DNA from: Bacteroidales bacterium UBA5429
GTDB lineage: Bacteria; Bacteroidota; Bacteroidia; Bacteroidales; WCHB1-69
DNA: 64,000 bases
Direction of reading: 5' to 3'
NCBI GenBank assembly: GCA_002427605.1
Contig: DIRT01000029.1
Span: forward strand, 44,976-108,975
The notes under the pieces are model-generated. The model had not been told where the DNA came from. It searched no databases and saw only the letters and a program-made list of their open reading frames with translations. Position 1 is the stretch's first letter. The number at the start of each line of letters is the position of its first letter. The translations under genes and the position numbers were made by a program. Of this stretch, positions 27,994-37,810 are shown one piece after another.

Positions 27994-28686
27994 ATGAAAA
28001 GTTTGTTTTTATTGCAAATTGCTGATGCTGCCGGAGTCGAAGCTGCTGCACCTGTTGTTAAAGAGTTAAAGTTTATCAACTTTATATTTGACCCGAACAG
28101 TTTGTGGATCATGATTCCGCTCTATATCATGTTTTTTCTGGCTATCTACATTTTTGTTGAAAGGTGGCTCACTTTAAACAAAGCATCTAAGGAGGAACGC
28201 AACTTTATGAATAATATTAAAGATTTTATTCATGATGGAAAGGTGGATTCTGCTTTAGCCTTGTGTAAGGGAAATGACACTCCTTTGGCAAGAATGATAG
28301 AAAAAGGACTCACCAGAATTGGAAAGCCTTTGGAAGATATTGCAACAGCAATTGAAAATACAGGAAAGTTGGAGATTCAAAGATTGGAAAAAAGTGTCCC
28401 CTACCTGGCTACCATTGCCGGTGCCGCACCGATGTTAGGTTTCTTGGGTACTGTTGTGGGTATGGTTGTCGCATTTCATAATATGGAGGCTAATGCCAGT
28501 AACGTAAATATTGCAGATTTGGCAGGAGGGATCTACACCGCAATGATTACTACTATTGCAGGGCTAATTGTAGGTGTTATTGCTTATATCCTCTATAACG
28601 TGATTGTTACCAGAATCTCTTCTGTGGTTTATGTTTTGGAAGCCAAAACAACCGAATTTATGGATCTACTTCATGAACCGTTATAA
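27994..28686 (+). CDS. exbB: ExbB/TolQ-type proton channel
   Basis: A 230-residue MotA/TolQ/ExbB family protein. A membrane segment near 38-56 is followed by a cytoplasmic domain and two more membrane helices (about 130-158 and 175-205) with the family motif IAGAAPMLGFLGTVVGM. With ExbD it uses proton flow to power TonB. exbD follows after 26 bp and a TonB-like gene after that, giving the usual order. Confidence 0.92.
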   Translation: MKSLFLLQIADAAGVEAAAPVVKELKFINFIFDPNSLWIMIPLYIMFFLAIYIFVERWLTLNKASKEERNFMNNIKDFIHDGKVDSALALCKGNDTPLARMIEKGLTRIGKPLEDIATAIENTGKLEIQRLEKSVPYLATIAGAAPMLGFLGTVVGMVVAFHNMEANASNVNIADLAGGIYTAMITTIAGLIVGVIAYILYNVIVTRISSVVYVLEAKTTEFMDLLHEPL

Positions 28687-28712
28687 TCGTAAAAACTAAA
28701 AATTGAAAAATT

Positions 28713-29174
28713 ATGGGTCTTAAAATGCAAAATAAGATTAGCTCTTCTTTTAGTGCTACATCTATGTCTGACTTGGTTTTTCTTTTACTGATCTTCTTTA
28801 TGATCACCTCTACTCTTGTTTCTCCCAATGCGATTTCAATCAACTTGCCCAGAAGTGATTCTTCTAAGCATTTGGTGGCAAATAATATAGAGGTATATAT
28901 AGATTCTTTAAGTAACTATTATGTCAATCCACAAGGAGGAAATAGCGAACCTGTTCCTGAAGAGGAGATGATGCTGCGTTTGCTGGAGGCAGCTGAAGAG
29001 TACCGAATAACGCCGGGAGATACATCAATTCCTAAGTTGATTGTTTTGCGTGCAGATGCCCAGGTTCCTCTTCAAGCTGTTGTAACTATGTGGGATATAC
29101 TCAATCAATTGAATGAACAGTTTGAAGAAGCAGATCGTTTTAAATTAATATTTGCAACTGAAGCTAAAGAATAA
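28713..29174 (+). CDS. exbD: ExbD/TolR-type protein
   Basis: A 153-residue protein with one N-terminal membrane helix (about 22-38) containing the essential aspartate in MSDLVFLLLIFFM, and a periplasmic domain ending in WDILNQLNEQF and KLIFATE. It pairs with ExbB. ATG at 28725 is an alternative start. The TonB-like gene begins 2 bp after its stop. Confidence 0.92.
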   Translation: MGLKMQNKISSSFSATSMSDLVFLLLIFFMITSTLVSPNAISINLPRSDSSKHLVANNIEVYIDSLSNYYVNPQGGNSEPVPEEEMMLRLLEAAEEYRITPGDTSIPKLIVLRADAQVPLQAVVTMWDILNQLNEQFEEADRFKLIFATEAKE

Positions 29175-29176
29175 AT

Positions 29177-29875
29177 ATGATTCCTACAGATAAGAAAAAT
29201 AAACGAATAGCATTGAGCGTCTCTACCGTGGTGACGCTTCTTACGCTATTGTTGTTTTCTTTATATGGGTTTAAATATCAGGATCCACCCCCTCCACCTA
29301 AAAAAATGATTTATGTGGAACTTTCTGAATGGGAGGGTGGCGGTGGTGGCGGTGGAAATCAAGATCAAGTGAGATCAAATCAAGTCCCTTCAGCCTCACA
29401 AAATGTGCAAACTCAGAATGTGGATGATCAACCCGCAGTCTACACTAATCCTGTGCAACAAACTCAAACAACAACCCCTGCCGTGCAAACTCCAATACCT
29501 GATCCGAATGCTATTTTTCGTCCCGGAATGGGAGGGGGTTCGGGTGGTGGTAGTGGCACCGGAGTTGGAGGTGGAAGAGGTAGCGGAATTGGTTTGGGTG
29601 ACGGTGGTGGTATGGGCGGGTCGGTTGGCTATGGCACCGGAAAAAGGAAAATGCTGAAGATTCCTGATATGACTATTAAAGAGGAAGGAGTTGTTTATGT
29701 TGAAGTTCATGTTAATAAAGATGGAACGATACGAGACGCAAGAGTGATCTCTACACCCAAATATTCAACAACAATAACTTCTGCTACAATTCGGAATGAG
29801 TGTGTGAACCGGGCAAGAAATACACGCTATGAACCGGGTAAGGAGGAGCTGAGAATTATTGAGTTTAGACCTTAA
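29177..29875 (+). CDS. TonB-like energy transducer
   Basis: A 232-residue protein: cytoplasmic N-terminus, one membrane helix (about 13-32), a Pro-rich DPPPPPKK stretch, two glycine-rich linkers (about 54-62 and 114-155), and a C-terminal domain resembling TonB_C (VVYVEVHVNKDGTIRDARVI). It should carry energy from ExbBD to outer membrane receptors. The poly-Gly linkers replace the Pro-Lys linker of enteric TonB. Confidence 0.85.
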   Translation: MIPTDKKNKRIALSVSTVVTLLTLLLFSLYGFKYQDPPPPPKKMIYVELSEWEGGGGGGGNQDQVRSNQVPSASQNVQTQNVDDQPAVYTNPVQQTQTTTPAVQTPIPDPNAIFRPGMGGGSGGGSGTGVGGGRGSGIGLGDGGGMGGSVGYGTGKRKMLKIPDMTIKEEGVVYVEVHVNKDGTIRDARVISTPKYSTTITSATIRNECVNRARNTRYEPGKEELRIIEFRP

Positions 29876-29899
29876 ACAACTTATTTATTGCTGAAATTT

Positions 29900-31204
29900 A
29901 TGAATTATCATCAAATTCTTGAGGATATATTTGCACGCTTTCCTATGTATCATAAGCAGGGAAGCAGTGCTTATAAAGAGGGATTGGAAAATATTGAAGA
30001 GTTGGCTCAAATGGCCGGAAATCCTCAAGATAAACTGGTTACGATTCATATTGCAGGAACCAATGGCAAAGGCTCCGTTGCTCACTTGCTCAGTTCCTAT
30101 TTTCAGGAGTTAAATTATAAAACAGGACTCTTTACTTCCCCTCATCTGGTTGATTTTAGTGAAAGAATTAAAATTAATGGAGTTTCTATATCAGAAGAGG
30201 AAGTAATTCATTTTTTTAAAAAATATCAATCCCGGATTGATCCGATAGAACCCTCTTTTTTTGAGATTACTACCGTTCTTGCTTTTGATTATTTTGCCAA
30301 TCAGAAAGTGGATATTGCGATTATAGAAACCGGATTGGGCGGACGGCTTGATGCAACCAATATTATTCATCCAATTTTATCGATTATTACCAATGTAGGC
30401 TTAGATCATCAGCAATTATTGGGGAATACTTTGCCCAAAATTGCCATGGAGAAAGCGGGAATCATTAAACCTGATACGCCGGTTTTGATTGGAGAGCTCA
30501 ACCCAAAAACATTGCCTGCTTTTCAAGCGGTGGCGACACGCCAAAATGCACCTCTCTACACAACTACTGATAACCTTAAAGTAGAACAAGTACAGAGTAT
30601 GGATCCTTCTAAAACAGCAATTCGTATTAAAAGATATAATGAAATTATATATCCCTACATAGAGTTTCCTCTTTCCGGAAATTATCAACTTAAAAATATC
30701 AACACTTTTATCCATGCAGTGGAGTTGTTGAACTCAATTTTAAAAATTAAGGAGGATAAATTGGCTCAAGCAATTCAAAATTGGATAGAAAACACTCAGT
30801 TAATGGGGAGATGGCAACAGATTAGTGAAAAACCACAGATTATTTGTGATGTAGGACATAATCAGGATGCTTTTCAGTTGATAGTACCTCAGTTGAATGC
30901 TGTTGAAGCTAAAACAAAATATGCGATCCTCGGTTTTGTGGATGACAAAGATTTGACCCATATTGTGGATATTTTACCCCGCGATTTTCAATATTACCTC
31001 TGTAAAGCGCCTATTGATAGAGCCCTAGACCCTGAAAAGTTACTGACAATTTTCCAAAAAGAGGGATTGACTTGTACCCTATATTCTCCTTCGGTCTACG
31101 AGACATTTAAATATCTTAGATCGCAAATTATTCCCAATGACTTTGTTTTTATTTCCGGTAGTTTCTTTGTAGTGGGGGATTTTTTAAGTCACTATTATTC
31201 TTGA
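29900..31204 (+). CDS. folC: Folylpolyglutamate synthase / dihydrofolate synthase
   Basis: A 434-residue Mur-ligase-like enzyme that adds glutamate to folates. The ATP loop IAGTNGKGS is near residue 54, SPHLVDFSERI near 80, and IIETGLGGRLDATN near 145. A TTG at 29888 is in frame, but ATG 29900 gives the normal N-terminus (MNYHQILEDIFARFP). It follows the TonB-like gene by 24 bp. Confidence 0.94.
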   Translation: MNYHQILEDIFARFPMYHKQGSSAYKEGLENIEELAQMAGNPQDKLVTIHIAGTNGKGSVAHLLSSYFQELNYKTGLFTSPHLVDFSERIKINGVSISEEEVIHFFKKYQSRIDPIEPSFFEITTVLAFDYFANQKVDIAIIETGLGGRLDATNIIHPILSIITNVGLDHQQLLGNTLPKIAMEKAGIIKPDTPVLIGELNPKTLPAFQAVATRQNAPLYTTTDNLKVEQVQSMDPSKTAIRIKRYNEIIYPYIEFPLSGNYQLKNINTFIHAVELLNSILKIKEDKLAQAIQNWIENTQLMGRWQQISEKPQIICDVGHNQDAFQLIVPQLNAVEAKTKYAILGFVDDKDLTHIVDILPRDFQYYLCKAPIDRALDPEKLLTIFQKEGLTCTLYSPSVYETFKYLRSQIIPNDFVFISGSFFVVGDFLSHYYS

Positions 31205-31293
31205 TTGAACTGCTATAATAAAAGAATCCGGGAATAGCGAAAAAATGAAAAGGTTAAAAAGGAAATAGGAGGGTTTCTCTCAATATTTTTATG

Positions 31294-31301
31294 TAACTTT
31301 G
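31294..31301 (+). promoter_or_regulatory. TAacTTTG promoter box for rbfA operon
   Basis: Exact -7 box followed by CAGATTGTT, about 46 bp before the preferred rbfA start. Confidence 0.7.
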
Positions 31302-31346
31302 CAGATTGTTCGTATTAGATGTTGGATTATTAAAAAAATGAGAATT

Positions 31347-31682
31347 ATGGAATCGACAAGACAAAGCAAAATAGGTAGATTAATACAAGTGGAGTTGGCG
31401 GATATATTTCATGCTGATGAGCTTACAGTTTATAATTGTATGATTACGGTGACGAAAGCAACAGTAACGAAAGACCTTTCTATCGCCCGGGTTTATCTTT
31501 CCATTTTTAATGCTAAAGATCCTCAAGAGGTTCTCAAAATGATCAGAAGTAGAACCAAAGAGATTAGATATAAGTTGGGACAAAGAGTGAGAAACCAGTT
31601 AAGAGTGATTCCTGAGTTGGAATTTTATATTGATGATTCATTGGATTATATCGAAAATATTGAAAATCTGTTAAAAGAGTAA
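31347..31682 (+). CDS. rbfA: Ribosome-binding factor A
   Basis: A 111-residue KH-type protein needed for 16S rRNA maturation. The start MESTRQSKIGRLIQVELADI and the DLSIARVYLS and IPELEFYIDDS segments are characteristic. The frame is open upstream to a TTG inside the promoter, and ATG 31338 is also possible; I prefer 31347 by comparison with family N-termini. The permease gene begins 3 bp after the stop. Confidence 0.92.
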   Translation: MESTRQSKIGRLIQVELADIFHADELTVYNCMITVTKATVTKDLSIARVYLSIFNAKDPQEVLKMIRSRTKEIRYKLGQRVRNQLRVIPELEFYIDDSLDYIENIENLLKE

Positions 31683-31685
31683 ACG

Positions 31686-32933
31686 GTGCGAAAATTTAAT
31701 TTTCAACTCCCTTTTTTTATTGCCAAAAGATATCTGTTTTCTAAGAAAAAACACAATTTTATCAATGTTATTTCCCTCATTTCGATGATTGGGATTATGG
31801 TCAGTTCAGCTGCTCTGATCATTGTACTTTCAGTATTTAATGGTCTGCAAGATCTTGTGGAGAAATCATTCAATCAGTTTAATCCTGACTACTTGATCCT
31901 CCCTAAAGAAGGGAAGACATTTGATTCTAACTTGATTGATATCAGTAAATTAGAGCAAATTAAATCGCTAAAGTCTGTAGAAAAGGTGTTTTCCGACATG
32001 GTACTCCTCTCTTTGGGCGAAAAACAGACGTTGACGCACGTGAAGGGGGTGGATCCTGCCTACCCTCAACGAACAGGTATCGATACTATTCTTTATGATG
32101 GTTTTTTTGATTTAAATAAAGGGGGGAGGGAATCCGTCGTTCTGGGCGCATACGTGGCTGGGACGCTCGATTTGAACCTCAATCAAATGGAACTGATCAA
32201 ATTTTACTATCCTAACAGAACACGGAAAAATCTCTCCAATCCGATGGAGTCATTTACGACTCTCTTTTTGCCCGCAGCGGGAGTATTTTTATCTCATACC
32301 CAATATGATGAGCAGTATGTGTTTGTGCCTATAGAGTTTGCCAGAGAGTTAACACTGCACGACAATGAAGTGACTTCTTTAGAACTCTTTCTAAAAGAGC
32401 AATCAAACTCTTTTTCGGAACAAAAAGAGATTCAGAACATTGTTGGTGATCAATTTGTTGTAAAAAATAAATATGAACAGGAAGAACTGCTATTTAAAAC
32501 GATGAAATCTGAAAAGTTGATCATCTTTATTATTCTCTTGTTTGTGATTTTAATGGCTCTATTTAACATTATTGGGGTTATCGGGATGTTGATTGTGGAA
32601 AAGAGAGAAGATATTGAAATTATGACCACAATGGGGATGAAACCGTCTCAAATTCATACGCTTTTTTTGACTGAGGGAGTACTTATTTCATTGATTGGCG
32701 GATTAGCAGGACTCTTTGTGGGTTCTCTTTTGTGTTGGATTCAGCAAACATTTAAATTGATTAAATTAGGACCTGATTCCGGGGCTTATATCATTAGTCA
32801 TTATCCGGTTTTAATGCAACCAGCCGACTTTTTCTATGTTCTGACAGCAGTTGTTGTAATTAGCTTTGCAGTCTCTGCAATTTCTATAATTGGATTGAAG
32901 AAAATTAAAACAAATAATGAATTATATCGTTAA
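31686..32933 (+). CDS. LolC/LolE-like ABC transporter permease
   Basis: A 415-residue FtsX-family permease with a GTG start. One membrane helix (about 25-48) precedes a large periplasmic domain, and three more follow (about 280-305, 325-350, 375-400). The N-terminal phrases FFIAKRYLFSKKKHNFINVI and GIMVSSAALIIVLSVFNGLQ are typical of lipoprotein-releasing LolC/E proteins. No ATPase gene is adjacent, so LolD must be elsewhere. It is in the rbfA-permease-porZ-recO unit. Confidence 0.88.
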   Translation: MRKFNFQLPFFIAKRYLFSKKKHNFINVISLISMIGIMVSSAALIIVLSVFNGLQDLVEKSFNQFNPDYLILPKEGKTFDSNLIDISKLEQIKSLKSVEKVFSDMVLLSLGEKQTLTHVKGVDPAYPQRTGIDTILYDGFFDLNKGGRESVVLGAYVAGTLDLNLNQMELIKFYYPNRTRKNLSNPMESFTTLFLPAAGVFLSHTQYDEQYVFVPIEFARELTLHDNEVTSLELFLKEQSNSFSEQKEIQNIVGDQFVVKNKYEQEELLFKTMKSEKLIIFIILLFVILMALFNIIGVIGMLIVEKREDIEIMTTMGMKPSQIHTLFLTEGVLISLIGGLAGLFVGSLLCWIQQTFKLIKLGPDSGAYIISHYPVLMQPADFFYVLTAVVVISFAVSAISIIGLKKIKTNNELYR

Positions 32934-32956
32934 TTGTAAATGATAATCTAAAAAAA

Positions 32957-35299
32957 ATGAAACAGATATACAACTATAAATGGATACTCCTTCTCATTTC
33001 CTTTTTTATATTGAGAGGAATTCCCGGTCTTTATGCTCAAATTCCAATTGGAACTTTTCGGGAACACCTTCCGTTTCGTTCTTTTTTTGATGTTGCAGTA
33101 TCGCCACATACTATTTATGCCAGTACAGGTAAAAATATTATGACGCTGGATAAAGATAACCAATATGAAAGATCTACTATTTCTAAAATTGACGGACTTT
33201 CTGAAATAGGGATCCGTCAACTGAAATATCTGGAACATAATGATTTGTTGGTGATTGTTTATGATAACTCCAATATCGATTTTTTGAGAGGTGATCAAGT
33301 AGTGAATATGGCTGACATTAAAAACAAACAGATCATGGGTTCCAAAGAGATCTTCTCGGTATATGAAGAAGGGAAAAAGCTCTTTGTAGCTACCGGATTT
33401 GGGATTGTGATTATTGATTTGGAGCGTTTTTTGATATTAGATACCTGGTTCACTCACTTGAATGATCGTTTTTGTCCGGTTTATGATATTACTTCCTATC
33501 ACAATGAGTATTATATTGCAACTCAATTTGGAGTCTTTTCAATTGAAAAGGAGAATCCACAAGCTGCTCATTTTGCAGCCTGGGATAGGGTAGCGGAGTT
33601 AGATACTGTATCCTATAACTTTATAGTCACTTTTGGCGATCATCTGATTGTAAATAAACCGGTAGACCCCTTTGATCAGGTTTGGGTTTATGATGGTTCC
33701 GAATGGAGTAGTCATGATGAATTAAGTCCGATGTTTATGAGGGATATCAAAGTGCGAAATGATGAGTTGGCTATATTGGACTGGCATGAGCTTAAGATTT
33801 ATAACCCTGACCTCTCATTTAAATTTTCTTACAAATGGAGTGATGGAGGGGCATTGCCACAAGCTCATGGATTCGATTTTGATGGGTCAGATCTGTTGTG
33901 GATAGCGGATCAATATATGGGGTTGGTTTATTTTAATCGTATTCTGACCTATCCTGTTTTTTACACCTTGAGTGGTCCTGCAACTGAAATGGTAGAGGGG
34001 ATGGATTGTCAAAACTCTCTCCTTGCTGTAGTACCTGGTTCTCGTAGAGGTTGGGAGTTTAATTTTATTCCCCCGTCCCTCAGTGTCTTTTATAATCAGC
34101 AATGGAACTATATTACGGATCCATTTCCCTACTATTTACATGGACACGATTTGAATAACGTGATTATTAATCCAAAAAATAACAGGGAGATCTATATTGC
34201 TTCCTGGACGGGAGGATTGTTTAAAGTAGTAGATATGCAAGTAACCCAACATTGGGATTATAGAAATTCTCCTCTTGTTGGATTTCAACTTTATCCCTCT
34301 GACACTACAAAATATACAACCCTCTCCGGATTAGCATTTGATAAAAAAGGCAATTTGTGGATAACGAATAATAAATCATCCACTCCATTACATGTGTTAA
34401 AAAAGGATGGAACCTGGCAATCCTTTACTTTAGATCCTTACGTACAAGGTACTCCTAAAACAGTGCTGGAACATATTTTAATAGATTCCAGAGGATATAA
34501 GTGGATAACCGTGCCGCGTCAAAATAAATTAGTTGTTTATAGCGATAACAACACTATCGATGATCCTTCAGATGATAAATTGGCTCAGATTGATCTTCAT
34601 TCGGCAGCCAATGTCACCACAAATGAGATCAAATGTATTGTGGAAGATTTACATGGAAATATTTGGATTGGAAATGATCGTTCCATTAAGGTGGTTTATA
34701 ATCCTGGATCAGTGTTTACTAAACAGTTGGCTGCTAAGAATATATTGATTAAACAAAAAGGATATGTTCAAAACTTGTTTGAGTTTGAAACCATCAATAC
34801 TATTGCTGTGGATGGGGCTAACCGCAAATGGGTGGGAACCTCTCAAGCCGGTGTTTTCTTGCTCTCCGAGAATGGAACTGAACAGTTGTTGCACTTTGAT
34901 CAAAGTAATTCACCCCTCTTATCTGATAATGTTGTCGATATTGTGATAGATCAAGAGTCTGGAGAAGTGTTTTTTGGAACTACTGCAGGTATCATCTCAT
35001 ATCGTGGAACAGCAACGGAAGGGAAGAAAAATTATGATGAATGTCTTGTCTTTCCAAATCCTGTAAGAGAAACCTGGCAAGGTCCAATAACAGTGAAGGG
35101 ATTGAAATTTAAATCTTTATGTAAGATTGTTGACAGTTCCGGAAAGTTAATTTGGCAAGGCTATTCACAGGGAGGCGAGTTGGTTTGGAATGGTCTCGAC
35201 TTTCATGGAAATCGTCCTAAAACAGGAGTATTCTACGTTTTTGTATCGGATGAGGATGGGCAAGACAGACAGGTGGCTAAATTTTTAATGATTCAATAG
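32957..35299 (+). CDS. porZ: PorZ-like T9SS surface attachment component
   Basis: A 780-residue protein, close to the 776 of Porphyromonas gingivalis PorZ as I recall it. It has a signal peptide (about 1-28), two beta-propeller domains built from repeats such as KYLEHNDLLVIVYDN and GLAFDKKGNLWITNN, and a C-terminal sorting-domain-like fold (about 695-780; CLVFPNPVRETW, TGVFYVFVSDEDG). PorZ works with PorU and PorV to process T9SS cargo and attach it to A-LPS. The two T9SS cargo proteins in this window are likely clients. Confidence 0.85.
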   Translation: MKQIYNYKWILLLISFFILRGIPGLYAQIPIGTFREHLPFRSFFDVAVSPHTIYASTGKNIMTLDKDNQYERSTISKIDGLSEIGIRQLKYLEHNDLLVIVYDNSNIDFLRGDQVVNMADIKNKQIMGSKEIFSVYEEGKKLFVATGFGIVIIDLERFLILDTWFTHLNDRFCPVYDITSYHNEYYIATQFGVFSIEKENPQAAHFAAWDRVAELDTVSYNFIVTFGDHLIVNKPVDPFDQVWVYDGSEWSSHDELSPMFMRDIKVRNDELAILDWHELKIYNPDLSFKFSYKWSDGGALPQAHGFDFDGSDLLWIADQYMGLVYFNRILTYPVFYTLSGPATEMVEGMDCQNSLLAVVPGSRRGWEFNFIPPSLSVFYNQQWNYITDPFPYYLHGHDLNNVIINPKNNREIYIASWTGGLFKVVDMQVTQHWDYRNSPLVGFQLYPSDTTKYTTLSGLAFDKKGNLWITNNKSSTPLHVLKKDGTWQSFTLDPYVQGTPKTVLEHILIDSRGYKWITVPRQNKLVVYSDNNTIDDPSDDKLAQIDLHSAANVTTNEIKCIVEDLHGNIWIGNDRSIKVVYNPGSVFTKQLAAKNILIKQKGYVQNLFEFETINTIAVDGANRKWVGTSQAGVFLLSENGTEQLLHFDQSNSPLLSDNVVDIVIDQESGEVFFGTTAGIISYRGTATEGKKNYDECLVFPNPVRETWQGPITVKGLKFKSLCKIVDSSGKLIWQGYSQGGELVWNGLDFHGNRPKTGVFYVFVSDEDGQDRQVAKFLMIQ

Positions 35300-35300
35300 A

Positions 35301-36014
35301 ATGTTTGTTTCTACTGAAGGGATTGTACTCCATAGAGTTAAATATTCAGATACCTCTCTGATTGTCAAAATATTTACAGAAAAGTTTGGGACACAATCGT
35401 TTATCATTAAAAACGCTTTTTCTAAAAAGAATAAGCTGCATCATACTTTTTTTAGTTCTTTAGCCCTGCTTGAGCTTACCTTTGATGATCATTATTTGCA
35501 TCAGTTGGGATTCCTGAAAGATGTGAGTTTTGTCAAAATTTATGATCAAATTCCATTGGATCCTCGCAGAAACAGTATTCTCTTTTTTTACAATGAACTC
35601 CTTTATAAATTGCTCTATAGTTCATCTGAAGACCCTAAACTGTTTCGGATTGTTAAGAATGGTATGTTGAAATTGGATGATCCTAACTCATTTCAATTGG
35701 ATCAACATATCTGTTTTGTGGTAGAATTGATTGCAGCTTTGGGACTTCAACCTTTGAATAATTACGATCAGAGTACTCCTTTCTTCTGCATGGAATCTCA
35801 CTCTTTTAGCGATCTTTATGTTCAAAATGAGGCTTTTTTATCTCAGGAAGCAAGTTTATACTATTCCCGATTGATGTCAGGAGAACCGTGCGAACTTCCA
35901 CCCAAATCGATCCGGAATGAACTGCTGACAGGTTTGGTTCACTACATTATCAGAACCAACGAGCAAGTACACTCCATTGACTCGCTGTCAGTACTGATAG
36001 AACTAATGAGATAG
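35301..36014 (+). CDS. recO: DNA repair protein RecO
   Basis: A 237-residue protein with the N-terminal OB fold typical of RecO (STEGIVLHRVKYSDTSLIVKIFT) and a helical C-terminal domain. RecO helps RecR load RecA on SSB-coated DNA. It begins 1 bp after the porZ stop, so translation is coupled. A truncated G6CAG repeat lies just downstream. Confidence 0.93.
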   Translation: MFVSTEGIVLHRVKYSDTSLIVKIFTEKFGTQSFIIKNAFSKKNKLHHTFFSSLALLELTFDDHYLHQLGFLKDVSFVKIYDQIPLDPRRNSILFFYNELLYKLLYSSSEDPKLFRIVKNGMLKLDDPNSFQLDQHICFVVELIAALGLQPLNNYDQSTPFFCMESHSFSDLYVQNEAFLSQEASLYYSRLMSGEPCELPPKSIRNELLTGLVHYIIRTNEQVHSIDSLSVLIELMR

Positions 36015-36039
36015 AGCGTGATAAATGAGATTGATACCC

Positions 36040-36085
36040 CTGAATGGGCTTCCCCCCCTTTTTATTTTATTTCAAAAAAATGAGA
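36040..36085 (-). repeat. Truncated G6CAG element after recO
   Basis: GCTTCCCCCCCTTTTTATTTTATTTC-type sequence matches the GAAATAAAA...GGGGGG half of the dispersed element but lacks the CCCCACTC half. The rest of the 143 bp gap (36015-36157) holds only the pyrG promoter. Confidence 0.6.
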
Positions 36086-36152
36086 ACCATAACTATTTGT
36101 AAAAAATTAAGTATTTATCGATAAATAGAAAGCATAATTGAACATTTCTTTA

Positions 36153-36160
36153 TATCTTTG
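36153..36160 (+). promoter_or_regulatory. TAtcTTTG promoter box for pyrG
   Basis: Exact -7 box followed by CCGATTGTT, 25 bp before the preferred pyrG ATG. Confidence 0.75.
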
Positions 36161-36184
36161 CCGATTGTTTTAAAAACTAATAAA

Positions 36185-37789
36185 ATGGCTTGCAAGTATG
36201 TTTTTGTGTTAGGAGGTGTGGTTTCCGGCTTAGGAAAAGGGATTACCGCTGCCTCGTTGGGTAGACTGTTGAAGTCTCGTGGTCTTAAAGTGACTATGCA
36301 GAAGTTGGATCCCTACTTGAATAGAGATCCCGGGACGATGAATCCGATTCAACACGGAGAGGTTTTTGTGACTGAAGATGGTGCGGAAACTGACTTGGAT
36401 GTAGGTCATTATGAAAGATTTATTGACGAAAATTTGAATAAACATTCCAATGTTACTTCAGGAAAAATCTATTATACAGTTTTGGAAAATGAACGTAAAG
36501 GAGTGTATGCAGGTTCAACGGTGCAAATGATTCCTCATATCACCAATATGATTCAAGATAAGATTCGCTTGAATGCCAAATCGAATAAAGCGGATGTGGC
36601 GATTGTTGAAGTGGGTGGAACAGTAGGAGACTATGAGAGTTTGCCTTTTTTGGAAGCGATTCGTCAATTTTCTTTGGAAGAAGGATATAACAATTGTATG
36701 TATATCCATGTTGCTTTAGTTCCTTTTATAACACCAAGTAATGAGTTGAAAACCAAGCCGGTACAGCATAGTGTTAAAGAGTTGCTTTCATTGGGAATTC
36801 AGCCTGATGTTTTGGTTTGTAGAAGCGACAGACCTATCGGAAAAGAGATTAAAGAAAAACTATCCCTTTTCTGTAATGTAAAAACGGCTTCGATTATTGA
36901 GAATATCAATGCTCCATCTTTATATGAAGTGCCGCTGGCATTGGAAGAGGAAGGATTGGCTACTCAGGTGATCAAAAGATTGCGCCTGAGATGTAAGGAG
37001 AAAGATCTTTCTGATTGGACCGCAATGGTAGAGATGAGTAAACAGATTGATCATCAGGTTACCATTGGTTTGGTGGGTAAATATACTGAATTGAAAGATG
37101 CCTATTTAAGTGTTGTTGAATCGTTGAATCATGCTGCAATTTTTACTCATACGGATGTAAAAATTCGCTGGATTGAAGCGGAAGCAGTTACACCTGAAAC
37201 GGCAGAAAAGGAACTAAAAGGATTGGATGGAATTTTAATTCCGGGTGGTTTTGGAGTGAGAGGTACTGAAGGAAAAATTGAAACAGCACGTTATGCCAGA
37301 GAAAATAAGATTCCATTTTTGGGAATCTGTTTGGGAATGCAGATTGCAACTATAGAATTTGCACGGAATGTGGCCGGATTACCCGGAGCAGGAAGTGTTG
37401 AATTGGATCCAAATGTGAAAGATCCCGTAATTCATTTGATGAGCGAATTTGAGAAAAAGAGAAAAATGTGTGGAACACTCAAGTTGGGTAGTTATCCGGT
37501 TGAATTAACACCAAATTCGCATGTATCGGCTGCTTATGGTACAACTAAAATAGATGAAAGACATCGCCACCGCTACGCTTTTAATCTGGATTATTTAGAT
37601 CGATTGAAAAAAAGCGGATTGAAGATTACCGGCTTTTCACCTGATAGAAAAATTGTGGAAGTGGTTGAAATAGAGGATCATCCATGGTATGTAGCTTGTC
37701 AGTACCATCCTGAATTTAAATCCAGACCCAACCGTCCTCATCCATTGTTCTTAGCTTATCTTAAAGCAGTTTTGAAAAATCAAAAATAG
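36185..37789 (+). CDS. pyrG: CTP synthase
   Basis: A 534-residue enzyme that aminates UTP to CTP using glutamine. The synthase domain starts with KYVFVLGGVVSGLGKG; the C-terminal class I glutamine amidotransferase has the nucleophile in GICLGMQ and the His-Glu pair in CQYHPEF. The frame extends to a TTG at 36158, but that lies in the promoter box, so ATG 36185 is the start. The acetyltransferase gene follows after 21 bp. Confidence 0.97.
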   Translation: MACKYVFVLGGVVSGLGKGITAASLGRLLKSRGLKVTMQKLDPYLNRDPGTMNPIQHGEVFVTEDGAETDLDVGHYERFIDENLNKHSNVTSGKIYYTVLENERKGVYAGSTVQMIPHITNMIQDKIRLNAKSNKADVAIVEVGGTVGDYESLPFLEAIRQFSLEEGYNNCMYIHVALVPFITPSNELKTKPVQHSVKELLSLGIQPDVLVCRSDRPIGKEIKEKLSLFCNVKTASIIENINAPSLYEVPLALEEEGLATQVIKRLRLRCKEKDLSDWTAMVEMSKQIDHQVTIGLVGKYTELKDAYLSVVESLNHAAIFTHTDVKIRWIEAEAVTPETAEKELKGLDGILIPGGFGVRGTEGKIETARYARENKIPFLGICLGMQIATIEFARNVAGLPGAGSVELDPNVKDPVIHLMSEFEKKRKMCGTLKLGSYPVELTPNSHVSAAYGTTKIDERHRHRYAFNLDYLDRLKKSGLKITGFSPDRKIVEVVEIEDHPWYVACQYHPEFKSRPNRPHPLFLAYLKAVLKNQK

Positions 37790-37810
37790 AAATTGGATAA
37801 ATCTGTTTTT

